Source of the DNA: Sphingobacterium deserti
GTDB taxonomy: Bacteria; Bacteroidota; Bacteroidia; Sphingobacteriales; Sphingobacteriaceae
DNA length: 33,046 nucleotides
Reading direction: 5' to 3'
Assembly: GCF_000757725.1 (NCBI RefSeq)
Contig: NZ_JJMU01000073.1
Span: 1 to 33,046 of the forward strand
The notes under the pieces were generated by a model. That model had not been told where the DNA came from. It saw nothing but the letters and a program-made list of their open reading frames with translations, and made no database searches. Positions within the stretch are counted from its first letter, which is position 1; every line of letters starts with the position of its first letter. Shown one piece after another: positions 26,101 through 33,039 of the stretch. Made by a program: the position numbers and the translations under genes.

Positions 26101-27537
26101 ATAGGTGTTATTCGTCGCGATCAATTTAACATCATGTTTCCTCGCCAACTGCACTAGCGTTTCATTCACTCTGTTTTCATCTTCTTGCCCGTGACGCATC
26201 AGCTCGATATAAAAATCGTCTCCGAATTGTTCTTTCCACCAAACTAATGCTTCCTCTGCCTGCGTTTCTCCAATATTTAACACCTTACTTGGCACCTCAC
26301 CTTGCAAGTTGCCAGATAGCACAATTAAATTGTCTTTGTAGCGCTCAATAACTGATTTGTCAATACGAGGAACATAATAGAATCCTTCGGTATAAGCTGC
26401 AGATGCCATCTTAGCAAGATTGTGATATCCGGCCTTATTTTTTGCTAAAAAAACAATTTGATAGCCATTATCTTTCCTTGATTTGTCTTTATAATTCTCG
26501 CAAACGTAGAATTCACACCCCACAATAGGTTTGATAATCTGATCGGTAGGATTTTCACCGCGTGCTACGGCCTCCGCATTTTTTGCTTCTGCTTCTTTGT
26601 TATGGCTTATGGCTTTACTAACGAAATGGAAGGCGCCCATCATGTTTCCATGATCGGTAAGTGCCACTGCGGGCATCTTATTCTTTATTGCAGCATCCAC
26701 GAGCGGTGCAACGCCAATAGTACTTTGTAGAACAGAAAACTGCGAGTGGTTATGTAAATGCGCAAATGCTGCCGCGCCAAGCGCTTGTTTAAGTGATTCA
26801 TCAACCACCGTAACTGGTGTATCACTTTTCTGCTCTTTACGAATGGCGTCTGAAGCCGCCTTTAGATTGATATGTTTTAGGCCAACAGGCGCTATCAGAT
26901 CTGGGTTATGCTGCTTGAACTCTACAAAATAGCCCGTATCAACCTGTACTTCCTCGGGTGTAAATATCTCCCGGCGAAGCAACTCGAAGAAGCAGCGTGT
27001 GGTTGCTTCTACGTCGGCTGTCGCATTATGCGCTTCGGCAAAAGGTACACCGAAAAGGTGGCCATGCAGCTCAGTCAGGTTGGGAAGTTTATAGCGACCA
27101 CCACGACCGCCTGGCAACTGCAAAAGTTCTGCCGTCACTTCGGTACAGGTATCCAGAACGGGCATGCCCGACATCGGGGAATCTACGCCATAGCGGTAGA
27201 ACTCCGCTCCCATGATATTTAAATCGAAGCCTATATTTTGACCGACTACGAATTTAGCCTTGCGCAGTGCGTCATTAAACTTATGCAGCACATCAACAAG
27301 AGGAACACCATCTTGCTCAGCAAGTTCTGTAGAAATCCCATGGATCTTTTCAGAGTCGTAGGGAATGTTAAATCCATCAGGGCGAATGAGATAGTCTTGA
27401 TGTTCGAGCAGCTTTCCCATTTCATCATGAAGCTGCCACGCGATTTGAATACATCGCGGCCAGTTATCCGTATCCGTAATCGGTGCATCCCAACGTTTTG
27501 GTAAACCAGTCGTCTCCGTATCAAAAATTATATACAT
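23116..27537 (-). CDS. dnaE: DNA polymerase III alpha subunit with fused N-terminal 3'-5' exonuclease
   Basis: Replicative polymerase of 1473 residues, about 300 longer than E. coli DnaE. The extra part is an N-terminal DnaQ-like DEDDh exonuclease: IIFDTETTGLP (Asp6, Glu8), VVGQNIGFDLNIM and EAHNATADVEATTRCF. From about residue 260 the PHP domain begins (FAHLHNHSQFSVLQSTI). The palm carries MPDIDVDFDDEGRG at 684-697 with the catalytic aspartates, and the fingers and helix-hairpin-helix (GVGAGAVDTV) follow. A C-terminal OB fold (VVLGGIIAMANHRV...FVIEDYSDSYEIMVF) ends the protein. Proofreading and polymerisation are thus on one chain. This arrangement is known from Bacteroidota and differs from PolC, where the exonuclease is inserted within the PHP domain. 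Confidence 0.97.
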   Translation of the reverse strand: MYIIFDTETTGLPKRWDAPITDTDNWPRCIQIAWQLHDEMGKLLEHQDYLIRPDGFNIPYDSEKIHGISTELAEQDGVPLVDVLHKFNDALRKAKFVVGQNIGFDLNIMGAEFYRYGVDSPMSGMPVLDTCTEVTAELLQLPGGRGGRYKLPNLTELHGHLFGVPFAEAHNATADVEATTRCFFELLRREIFTPEEVQVDTGYFVEFKQHNPDLIAPVGLKHINLKAASDAIRKEQKSDTPVTVVDESLKQALGAAAFAHLHNHSQFSVLQSTIGVAPLVDAAIKNKMPAVALTDHGNMMGAFHFVSKAISHNKEAEAKNAEAVARGENPTDQIIKPIVGCEFYVCENYKDKSRKDNGYQIVFLAKNKAGYHNLAKMASAAYTEGFYYVPRIDKSVIERYKDNLIVLSGNLQGEVPSKVLNIGETQAEEALVWWKEQFGDDFYIELMRHGQEDENRVNETLVQLARKHDVKLIATNNTYYLNKADAHAHDILLCVKDGEKLSTPKGRGRGFRFGLPNQEYYFKSADEMKKAFADTPEAIINIESLLDKVEIYSLNRDVLLPKFDIPEQFQHAEDEVDGGKRGENAYLRYLTYKGAEGRYEEIDDIVTERLDFELETIERTGYPGYFLIVQDFIAKAREMGVSVGPGRGSAAGSAVAYCLGITNLDPIQYDLLFERFLNPDRVSMPDIDVDFDDEGRGRVMQYVIDKYGASQVAQIITYGTMAAKSSIKDTARVLDLPLQDANEIAKLIPNLKLSKIFNMDDKGLKEVLRSEEIEAVNRLKNLADGAGLEAETIKQARVLEGSMRNTGVHACGVIITPDDITNFVPVSLAKDSELFVTQFDNSVVESAGLLKMDFLGLKTLTLIKDTVTNVKLRHGVTLDPDKFPIDDILTYELFQRGETIGVFQYESPGMQKYMKELKPTVFADLIAMNALYRPGPMEYIPSFVKRKHGIEPITYDLDACEEYLQETYGITVYQEQVMLLSQKLAGFSKGDADVLRKAMGKKQKAVLDKMKPKFVNQAAEKGHAPKVLEKIWTDWEAFASYAFNKSHSTCYAWIAYQTAYLKAHYPAEYMAAVLSNNMNDIKQVTFFMEECRRMGLLVLGPDVNESYYKFTVNEQGAIRFGMGAVKGVGAGAVDTVVQTREKGGRYKSVFDMAKRIDLRSANKKAFESLAYAGGFDSFTNTHRAQYFSTEGDNSTGLEKAIKYGNRVKDNESSAQASLFGGSAATELPEPVLAPCAAWGLIEKLKYEKDVIGIYLTSHPLDNYKFEIKHFCSNKVSDLQLINKVKASEVEEEVLLDFNRIKNKEVVLGGIIAMANHRVAKSGKPFGSFVIEDYSDSYEIMVFGEDYVKFKGYLQEGFFVQIRGLVQERFKQVGNWGFELKHIQLLSDMRDKMAKSLTIQLPLHLLDDQLVAVVHKLVDSAKIESEESKCQLKFTIRDMQDNLSIEMPAKSVKINLTNEFLDGLEKHEISYKLN

Positions 27538-27559
27538 AGCTATTCCCGTTCTCTTTTAA

Positions 27560-27567
27560 CAAAGTTA
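27560..27567 (-). promoter_or_regulatory. Possible dnaE -7 promoter element
   Basis: On the minus strand TAACTTTG matches TAnnTTTG, 22 bp before the dnaE ATG. The expected -33 position reads ATTA, so only half of the promoter is recognisable. Confidence 0.4.
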
Positions 27568-27858
27568 AAAATTAGAAGATAGAATATAATACATCGGCAA
27601 CCAAATCGTGTATTATAATTGCTATAGCCGTGAGGCCTAATGGAAAAAAAATTGCGCTGTTCAGATTATCCTAACGCGAGAGGCCGTTTCATCCTTGATA
27701 GCTAGATAGGTCTAACCAAGTCCAACCCCTCGGGGATGTATAGTGTAAAATATGACCATAAATTGGCAAAATAAGAGAATTAAAAGTCCCTGCTTTTTAG
27801 CAGATTTACAACGCACCGAATTGACAATTGACTTGGTGCCAGATAGTAAAAAATCCAT
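27568..27858. other. Divergent intergenic region between dnaE and pepP with no recognised gene
   Basis: Together with the 30 bp next to dnaE this is a 321-bp gap. I see no ORF, tRNA or repeat shared with the rest of the window. Small self-complementary pieces exist (CCCCTCGGGG near 27730 and CTGCTTTTTAGCAG near 27796), too short to call a structured RNA or terminator. The pepP promoter should be here, but no good TAnnTTTG element was found. Confidence 0.5.
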
Positions 27859-29253
27859 ATGTTTTCACCACAAACTTACCAGCATCGTCGAGATACATTG
27901 CAAATGAAGGTCGGCAGCGGACTTATTCTATTACTGGGCAATACTGAAAACCCTATCAACTTTGAACATAACACCTACCCCTTTCGGCAAGACAGCACGT
28001 TCCTTTATTATTTTGGCATAAAGGCAGCAAACATCGCTGCTGTCATCGATATTGACAATCAGCGAACTATTATATTTGGCGACGAGCTCAACATGGATCA
28101 AATTGTATGGATGGGCAGGCAGGAAACGCTAAAAGAAAAATGTGATCAATCCGGTGTGCAAACCAGCATGCCCTTTTCAGCCTTGCAACCCTTTCTGCAT
28201 AGCGCTTCTAAGGCAGGACAACAAATACATTACCTGCCACCCTATCAATCCTTCAATAAAATAGTAATAAGCGATCTTCTTGGCATCGCTATTAAAAACA
28301 TAAATCCTTCTCCTTCACTCATTAAAGCAGTAGTATCACAACGATCGATTAAAGAACAGCAGGAATTGGAAGAGATCGAAGCTGCCCTGAAGGTGTCTGT
28401 AGACATGCACTTATTAGCGATGAAATTCACGAAACCAGGGATGATGGAACGCGACATTGCAAATGCTATTCAACACCACGCGGCTAACCATGGATCACCA
28501 TTGGCCTATCCACCTATCGTTACGGTTCACGGTGAAATTTTGCATAACTCCTATAAATTGAATATACTAAAGCAGGGCGATATGCTGTTAAATGATTCTG
28601 GAGCAGAAACAGCGTTGGGTTACGCCGCCGATTTGACGCGTACTTTTCCCGTTGGAGCGAACTTCACTACGCAACAGCGCGAACTTTACGATGTGGTTTT
28701 ACATTCCTTTTACGCGGCGCGGGAACTTTTAAGTCCTGAGATAACGTTTAAAGAAGTTCATCTCTCTGCATGTGAACGTCTGGTAGAAGGTTTGATAGCA
28801 TTAGGATTGATGAAAGGAGATCCAAAAGAAGCGGTGCGCCAACATGCACATACGCTTTTTTTTCAATGCGGACTTGGCCATATGATGGGACTTGACGTTC
28901 ATGATATGGAAGATTTGGGCGAACAATATGTGGGGTACACGGAAGAAGAACCAAAAGATACGCGCACGTTTGGCTTGAAATCCTTACGATTAGGTAAAAA
29001 GCTAGCGCCTGGATTTGTCTTAACTGTTGAGCCCGGCATCTACATAATCCCAGAATTGATTGATCGCTGGCAAGCGGAAAATAAGCTTTCTGATTTTATA
29101 AACTATGATAAACTACGCACATATCGAAATTTTGGCGGCATCCGTATCGAAGATAATTTTGTCATTACAGAAAGCGGCTATCGTCAGCTAGGACCCGAGC
29201 TAATAAAAACTGCACATGAAATCGAAAACTTTAGAAAGGATTATGTTTCGTAA
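27859..29253 (+). CDS. pepP: Xaa-Pro aminopeptidase (M24B)
   Basis: Removes the N-terminal residue from peptides with proline in second position. The 464-residue protein has an N-terminal AMP_N domain (to about 160) and a pita-bread catalytic domain. The five dinuclear-metal ligands are present: Asp246 and Asp258 (NDSGAETALGYAADLTRTFP), His341 (GLGHMMGLDVHDM), Glu391 (TVEPGIYIIP) and Glu431 (GGIRIEDNFVIT). No signal peptide, so it acts in the cytosol. Its last 11 bp overlap the start of the dipeptidyl-peptidase gene, so the two are probably translationally coupled, and both target proline-containing peptides. Confidence 0.95.
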   Translation: MFSPQTYQHRRDTLQMKVGSGLILLLGNTENPINFEHNTYPFRQDSTFLYYFGIKAANIAAVIDIDNQRTIIFGDELNMDQIVWMGRQETLKEKCDQSGVQTSMPFSALQPFLHSASKAGQQIHYLPPYQSFNKIVISDLLGIAIKNINPSPSLIKAVVSQRSIKEQQELEEIEAALKVSVDMHLLAMKFTKPGMMERDIANAIQHHAANHGSPLAYPPIVTVHGEILHNSYKLNILKQGDMLLNDSGAETALGYAADLTRTFPVGANFTTQQRELYDVVLHSFYAARELLSPEITFKEVHLSACERLVEGLIALGLMKGDPKEAVRQHAHTLFFQCGLGHMMGLDVHDMEDLGEQYVGYTEEEPKDTRTFGLKSLRLGKKLAPGFVLTVEPGIYIIPELIDRWQAENKLSDFINYDKLRTYRNFGGIRIEDNFVITESGYRQLGPELIKTAHEIENFRKDYVS

Positions 29254-31420
29254 AAACACGATAGTAAAAACCATTGCTAGCGCTGTGCTATGGCTAGTGG
29301 CCGCGCATACAACACAGGCACAGCTTCAATGGACGCCAGACGGAACTGGATATTACACTTTTTCTGAAAAGGGCATTGACATTGTAGATGCCATAAACCC
29401 TAATAAACGAACCACATATCTGAGTGCAGCGGCTTTGCGCCCAGCCGGGGCATCCCGCGGACTCGATGTGCAAAGTTTTCAAGTCTCACCTGATGGAAAT
29501 AGCCTTTTGCTATTTGCTAACACGGCACGCGTATGGCGTGAGAACACTCGCGGAGACTATTGGATATTTGAGAAGACGACAAAGAAGCTTACCCAGCTCG
29601 GCAAGGGACTTCCGGCATCGTCTCTCATGTTTGCTAAGTTTTCCCCTGATGGTACACGCGTAGCCTATGTTTCTAAACATAATATTTATATAGAAAAGCT
29701 AAAAGACAACATTTCCAGACCTATAACCGAAGATGGAACAGATCGCATCATCAACGGCACATTCGATTGGGCCTATGAGGAGGAATTTGGTACGAAAGAT
29801 GGCTTCCGCTGGTCGCCAGACGGATCTAAGATTGCTTTCTGGAAGCAGGATGCACGCAGTACCCGAAACTTCCTGATGATCAATAATACGGATAGCTTAT
29901 ATGCTTTCACTATCCCGGTAGAATATCCGAAGGTCGGGCTTCCGCCTTCACCTACCAGCATTTGGGTGTATGATCTTGCAAAACAACAAACGAAAGAAAT
30001 CGATGATCTATCGACTACAAAAGACGGATACATCCCTCGTATGGAATGGCTCACAGATTCGAGAGGCTTGATCTTTCAAACACTAAACAGGAAGCAAAAT
30101 GTAAGCAAAATCGTTGTTTCGGACATTCAAGGTGAGAAAAGTAAGGTCATCCATACGGAAACGGACGAGGCATGGATCGATATTAAATCGCGTTGGAATG
30201 ATGGAGATCCTGCTGGATGGGACTGGATCAATGGTGGTAAAGAGTTTATTTGGGTATCTGAAAAAGGTGGCTGGCGGCAAATATATAGCATTGACCTACA
30301 AGGAAAAGAGCGTTTAATCACGAGGGAACCCTTCGACATCATTCAGATCGATTTTATAGACCCGAAGTCGAAAGCAATTTATTTCTCTGCCTCGCCGGAA
30401 AACGCCACACAAAAGCATCTTTACCGCATTGGTCTCGGTGGAGGAAAGGCCACTCGCGTTACTCCTGCTGAGCTCAAGGGAACTAATGCCTATCAAATTT
30501 CTCCAAATGGTAAAATTGCGCTTTTCCAGACAAGCAGTACATCCTACCGAGCTGGTACCGCCGTGGTATCGCTTCCAGAACATAAGGAGCTGCGCGCCGC
30601 GCAGAACATAGATAAGCATGCATCAAATAATGCGGAAACTGAGTTTTTTCAAGTAACGACGGAAGATGGTATCACACTCGACGGCTGGATGGTGAAGCCG
30701 ACAAACTTTGATCCTTCAAAAAAATACCCAGCTGTATTTTACGTGTATGGTGAACCCGCGTCACAAACGGTGACCGATAATTTTTATACAGGTAAAAACA
30801 GATTATATGACGGCGACATGGCTGCTGACGGCTACATCTACATATCTTTGGAAAACCGAGGCGCACCAGCACCTAAGGGTCGCGAGTGGCGCAAGTCTAT
30901 CTACAAAAATATTGGCACACTCAATATCCGTGATCAGGCTATGGGCGCCAAAGAGGTTTTTAAATGGGGATTTGTCGATACGACTCGGGTAGCAGTCTGG
31001 GGATGGTCTGGCGGAGGTGCTTCTACGCTCAACCTCTTAGGACAATATCCGGAGATCTATAAAACGGGTATCTCTATTGCGCCGGTCACGAACCAACTGC
31101 TTTATGACAATATCTATCAAGAGCGTTACATGGGGTTACCGCAGGAGAATGAAGAAGACTTCGTAAAGGGTTCTGCTTTAACTTACGCAAAAAATGTAAA
31201 AGGCAATTTATTGCTCGTTCACGGAACGGGAGACGATAATGTGCATTACCAAAATGCAGAGGTGTATATCAATGAATTAATTAAATACAATATTCCTTTT
31301 CAAATGATGTCTTACCCCAATCGAAGCCACGCTATCAGCGAGGGAAAAGGTACGTCAAAACATCTTTCCTTAATTTATACACGCTTTTTGCGAGAGCATT
31401 GCCCTCCAGGTGCTAAATGA
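29243..31420 (+). CDS. Dipeptidyl peptidase IV-like serine peptidase (S9B), exported
   Basis: Cleaves X-Pro dipeptides from N-termini, probably in the periplasm. I choose the ATG at 29243, giving 725 residues: it is preceded by AGAAAGGA and opens a signal peptide (FRKNTIVKTIASAVLWLVAA, ending TTQAQ). The upstream in-frame ATG at 29216 would put charged residues ahead of it. The DPP IV beta-propeller (DPPIV_N) covers about 60-430 and includes the motif DWAYEEEF that binds the substrate N-terminus. The alpha/beta-hydrolase domain carries GWSGGG with Ser589, GTGDDNVH with Asp664 and NRSHAI with His696. The triad is complete. With pepP it forms a proline-peptide degradation unit. No terminator was seen before the repeat field. 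Confidence 0.95.
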   Translation: MFRKNTIVKTIASAVLWLVAAHTTQAQLQWTPDGTGYYTFSEKGIDIVDAINPNKRTTYLSAAALRPAGASRGLDVQSFQVSPDGNSLLLFANTARVWRENTRGDYWIFEKTTKKLTQLGKGLPASSLMFAKFSPDGTRVAYVSKHNIYIEKLKDNISRPITEDGTDRIINGTFDWAYEEEFGTKDGFRWSPDGSKIAFWKQDARSTRNFLMINNTDSLYAFTIPVEYPKVGLPPSPTSIWVYDLAKQQTKEIDDLSTTKDGYIPRMEWLTDSRGLIFQTLNRKQNVSKIVVSDIQGEKSKVIHTETDEAWIDIKSRWNDGDPAGWDWINGGKEFIWVSEKGGWRQIYSIDLQGKERLITREPFDIIQIDFIDPKSKAIYFSASPENATQKHLYRIGLGGGKATRVTPAELKGTNAYQISPNGKIALFQTSSTSYRAGTAVVSLPEHKELRAAQNIDKHASNNAETEFFQVTTEDGITLDGWMVKPTNFDPSKKYPAVFYVYGEPASQTVTDNFYTGKNRLYDGDMAADGYIYISLENRGAPAPKGREWRKSIYKNIGTLNIRDQAMGAKEVFKWGFVDTTRVAVWGWSGGGASTLNLLGQYPEIYKTGISIAPVTNQLLYDNIYQERYMGLPQENEEDFVKGSALTYAKNVKGNLLLVHGTGDDNVHYQNAEVYINELIKYNIPFQMMSYPNRSHAISEGKGTSKHLSLIYTRFLREHCPPGAK

Positions 31421-31500
31421 TAATATTGATTTGGAGTGTTTAGGTTTTCGCCGCGGCAAAGCGTAACTTTTGTAAGGGGATTTTTAGTTTTCCAAACGGA

Positions 31501-31607
31501 TTGTCCTTAGCTCAGACCCTTCCGCCGCATGCCGCAGCAAGTTCAAGTTTCTGTTTATAAAACAGTTTGTCCTTCGCTCAGACCCTTCCGCCGCATGCCG
31601 CGGCAAG
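31501..31607 (+). repeat. 41-bp tandem-like direct repeat (two copies)
   Basis: 31501-31541 and 31567-31607 are the same 41-bp sequence (starting TTGTCCTT, ending GCAAG) with two mismatches. The second copy can fold as a GC-rich hairpin (CCTTCCGC with GCGG-C-AAGG, one bulged C) directly ahead of the first long repeat unit. Between them CTGTTT-ATA-AAACAG (31551-31565) is a small perfect hairpin. Confidence 0.8.
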
Positions 31608-31610
31608 GCA

Positions 31611-31845
31611 AATACTTTTGTAGGGCAAAAGTATTCAAAACCCCGTCGCTTACTTTTGTTGCATCCTTATTGGATAGTGCGAAGGCAAATAACTACAGAC
31701 GCAACAAAACTGATGCGACATTTCGTTTAATAATGACCCCTGCAATCACCTATCTGCCAAAGCTTTTCTACGTACTAAGTACTTCATACTATCATCTATA
31801 AAAAGCCGACATGTCGTTTAATATTGGGAAGAAGCGATAAAATAT
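31611..31845 (+). repeat. Structured repeat unit, copy 1 (235 bp)
   Basis: Aligns without gaps to copy 2 (32023-32257), with roughly 18 differences. It opens with a 10-bp hairpin (AATACTTTTG, loop TAGGG, CAAAAGTATT; 31611-31635), then CAAAACCCC, then a long stem-loop. The outer arms of that stem-loop are GTCGC (31645-31649) and GCGAC (31715-31719); the inner arms are TTTTGTTGC (31654-31662) and GCAACAAAA (31701-31709). Two copies of the 17-bp motif follow (31716 and 31807). Confidence 0.85.
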
Positions 31846-31995
31846 ACAATATCTAAATTTCTCGCAATACACAATACGCATTACGCAATACCTCTTCAAA
31901 TGCGCCATTTCGTTTAATAATGGGAAGAAGCGATAAAGTAATGGATATTTAATTTCCCGCACTACTGTATTTTAATCAGTTTGTCCATCGCACAT

Positions 31996-32257
31996 CCTTT
32001 CCGTCCTTAGCCAGGACATGGCGTTCCTTTTGTAGGGCAAAAGGAACCAAAACCCCGTCGCTTACTTTTGTTGCATCCTTATTGGATAGTGCGAAGGCAA
32101 ATAACTACAGACGCAACAAAACTGATGCGACATTTCGTTTAATAATGACCTCTGCAATCACTTATCTACCAAAGCTTTTCTACGTACGAAGTACTACATA
32201 CTATCAGCTATAAAAAGGCGACATTTCGTTTAATATTGGAAAGAAGCGATAAAATAT
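31996..32257 (+). repeat. Structured repeat unit, copy 2
   Basis: The core 32023-32257 repeats copy 1 at an offset of exactly 412 bp. The first hairpin here is GTTCCTTTTG, TAGGG, CAAAAGGAAC (32023-32047): the arm bases that differ from copy 1 change on both sides, so pairing is kept. The upstream 27 bp (31996-32022), with GTCCT-TAGCC-AGGAC, are shared with copy 3 but not copy 1. Confidence 0.85.
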
Positions 32258-32318
32258 GGGAAACTTAAACCTCTCGCACTACGCGCTACACAATACTCAA
32301 TACCAATCCCCCCCACAA

Positions 32319-32485
32319 CCTTTCCGTCCTTAGCCAGGACATGGCGTTCCTTTTGTAGGGCAAAAGGAACCAAAACCCCGTCGCTTGAAACCTTTGCAGG
32401 GTAGGTTTGTGCAATGGCAAATGATTACATATTGCAAAGCTTTCGATGCGACATTTCGTTTAATAATGGGAAGAAGCGATAAAGT
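32319..32485 (+). repeat. Structured repeat unit, copy 3 (divergent inner stem)
   Basis: Identical to copy 2 from CCTTTCC through GTCGCTT (32319-32386), including the first hairpin (32346-32370). The inside of the long stem then differs completely yet still pairs: GAAAcCTTTGCA (32387-32398) with TGCAAAGcTTTC (32433-32444), closed by the same outer arms GTCGC (32380-32384) and GCGAC (32448-32452). It ends in the 17-bp motif and its AAGAAGCGATAAAGTA tail. Confidence 0.8.
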
Positions 32486-32624
32486 ATAAAATACCTTTCG
32501 CATTACGCGCTAAGCAATACACTGTACTAATCGCTTTCGATGCGACATTTCGTTTAATAAGGGTTGGAAGCAATAAAGCAGAGAAGACCTAACTTTTCTC
32601 ACTACGCTATACGCAATACCCAAT

Positions 32625-32672
32625 CATCGTCAAGATTGCCGCGCCATCGTTCCTCTGGCTCGCAAGGACGTC
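32625..32672 (-). repeat. Dispersed-repeat-like element
   Basis: Read on the minus strand this stretch contains CCTTGCGAGCCAGAGG and GCGCGGCAATCTTGACG. It has the general form of the TTGCGAGs...GCAATCT intergenic repeats seen in many bacterial genomes. The match is by memory of that pattern, not by a search. Confidence 0.45.
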
Positions 32673-32790
32673 CACTGCTATAAAACCTAATATCTCACTA
32701 CGTTATACGCATTACGCAATACTATATACTACAATCTATTTTCACTACCCACTACCAATCGAGCGAACGCTAAGCTTGATCTACAAAGAC

Positions 32791-33039
32791 CGATTAACGG
32801 CACTTTTTACGTTTCATCAAGCGATGGAATTAGCAGCGTGCTGCTGTGGCCTAGAGGGTATGGGCAGGCATTAGATTATTTACCAAAATCCATTCTTAAA
32901 AGGATTTTGGGATGTCATCTAGCCTAGCAGGCAGCTCACTGCTGTGCGTCGGGTTGCGGGTGATATCGCCTCGATGAAACAAAGATTTTTTGTATACTTT
33001 TTCATCTGAAAAAGTATGGCCCCGTCCGGGCATAGGACG
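32791..33039 (-). repeat. Structured repeat unit, divergent fourth copy on the minus strand
   Basis: Read on the minus strand it has the same order of parts as copies 2 and 3. First a hairpin CGTCC...GGACG (33023-33039), then a short spacer, then a hairpin with 11-bp arms ATACTTTTTCA and TGAAAAAGTAT (32994-33017), then CAAAAAA. A long stem follows with outer arms GTTTCATCGAGGCGAT and ATCGCTTGATGAAAC (32965-32980 with 32811-32825), and last CGTTAATCGG (32791-32800). Inside the long stem are further hairpins, CCAAAATCC/GGATTTTGG (32883-32910) and AGCAGC-GT-GCTGCT (near 32833). Sequence identity to the other copies is low; the link rests on layout. Confidence 0.5.

Larger units (their letters stand above)
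31716..32559 (+). repeat. Seven copies of a 17-bp motif, CGACATTTCGTTTAATA
   Basis: Copies start at 31716, 31807, 31903, 32128, 32219, 32449 and 32543, all on the plus strand; the second and third have one mismatch each. Neighbours are 91-96 bp apart or about 225-230 bp apart. Four copies (31807, 31903, 32219, 32449) are followed by a second conserved block, GGAAGAAGCGATAAA or close to it. The last copy is preceded by a shortened hairpin TCGC-TTTCGAT-GCGA. Confidence 0.85.

Noticed and set aside
29216..29242. Upstream ATG for the DPP IV-like gene
   Set aside because: The ATG at 29243 has a Shine-Dalgarno-like AGAAAGGA and starts the signal peptide directly; the longer form would bury the signal peptide.
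31529..31801. 90-codon ORF in the repeat field
   Set aside because: It runs straight through the direct repeat and its hairpins, has no signal or domain, and the equivalent frame in copy 2 does not give a matching start. It is best explained as chance.
31611..32485. Integron attC sites
   Set aside because: Structure-over-sequence conservation is reminiscent, but there are no RYYYAAC/GTTRRRY ends, no gene cassettes and no integrase in view.
31716..32559. CRISPR-like array made of the seven 17-bp motifs
   Set aside because: Spacing is uneven (91-96 and 225-230 bp), the intervals are themselves repeated rather than unique, the motif is too short and no cas gene is present.
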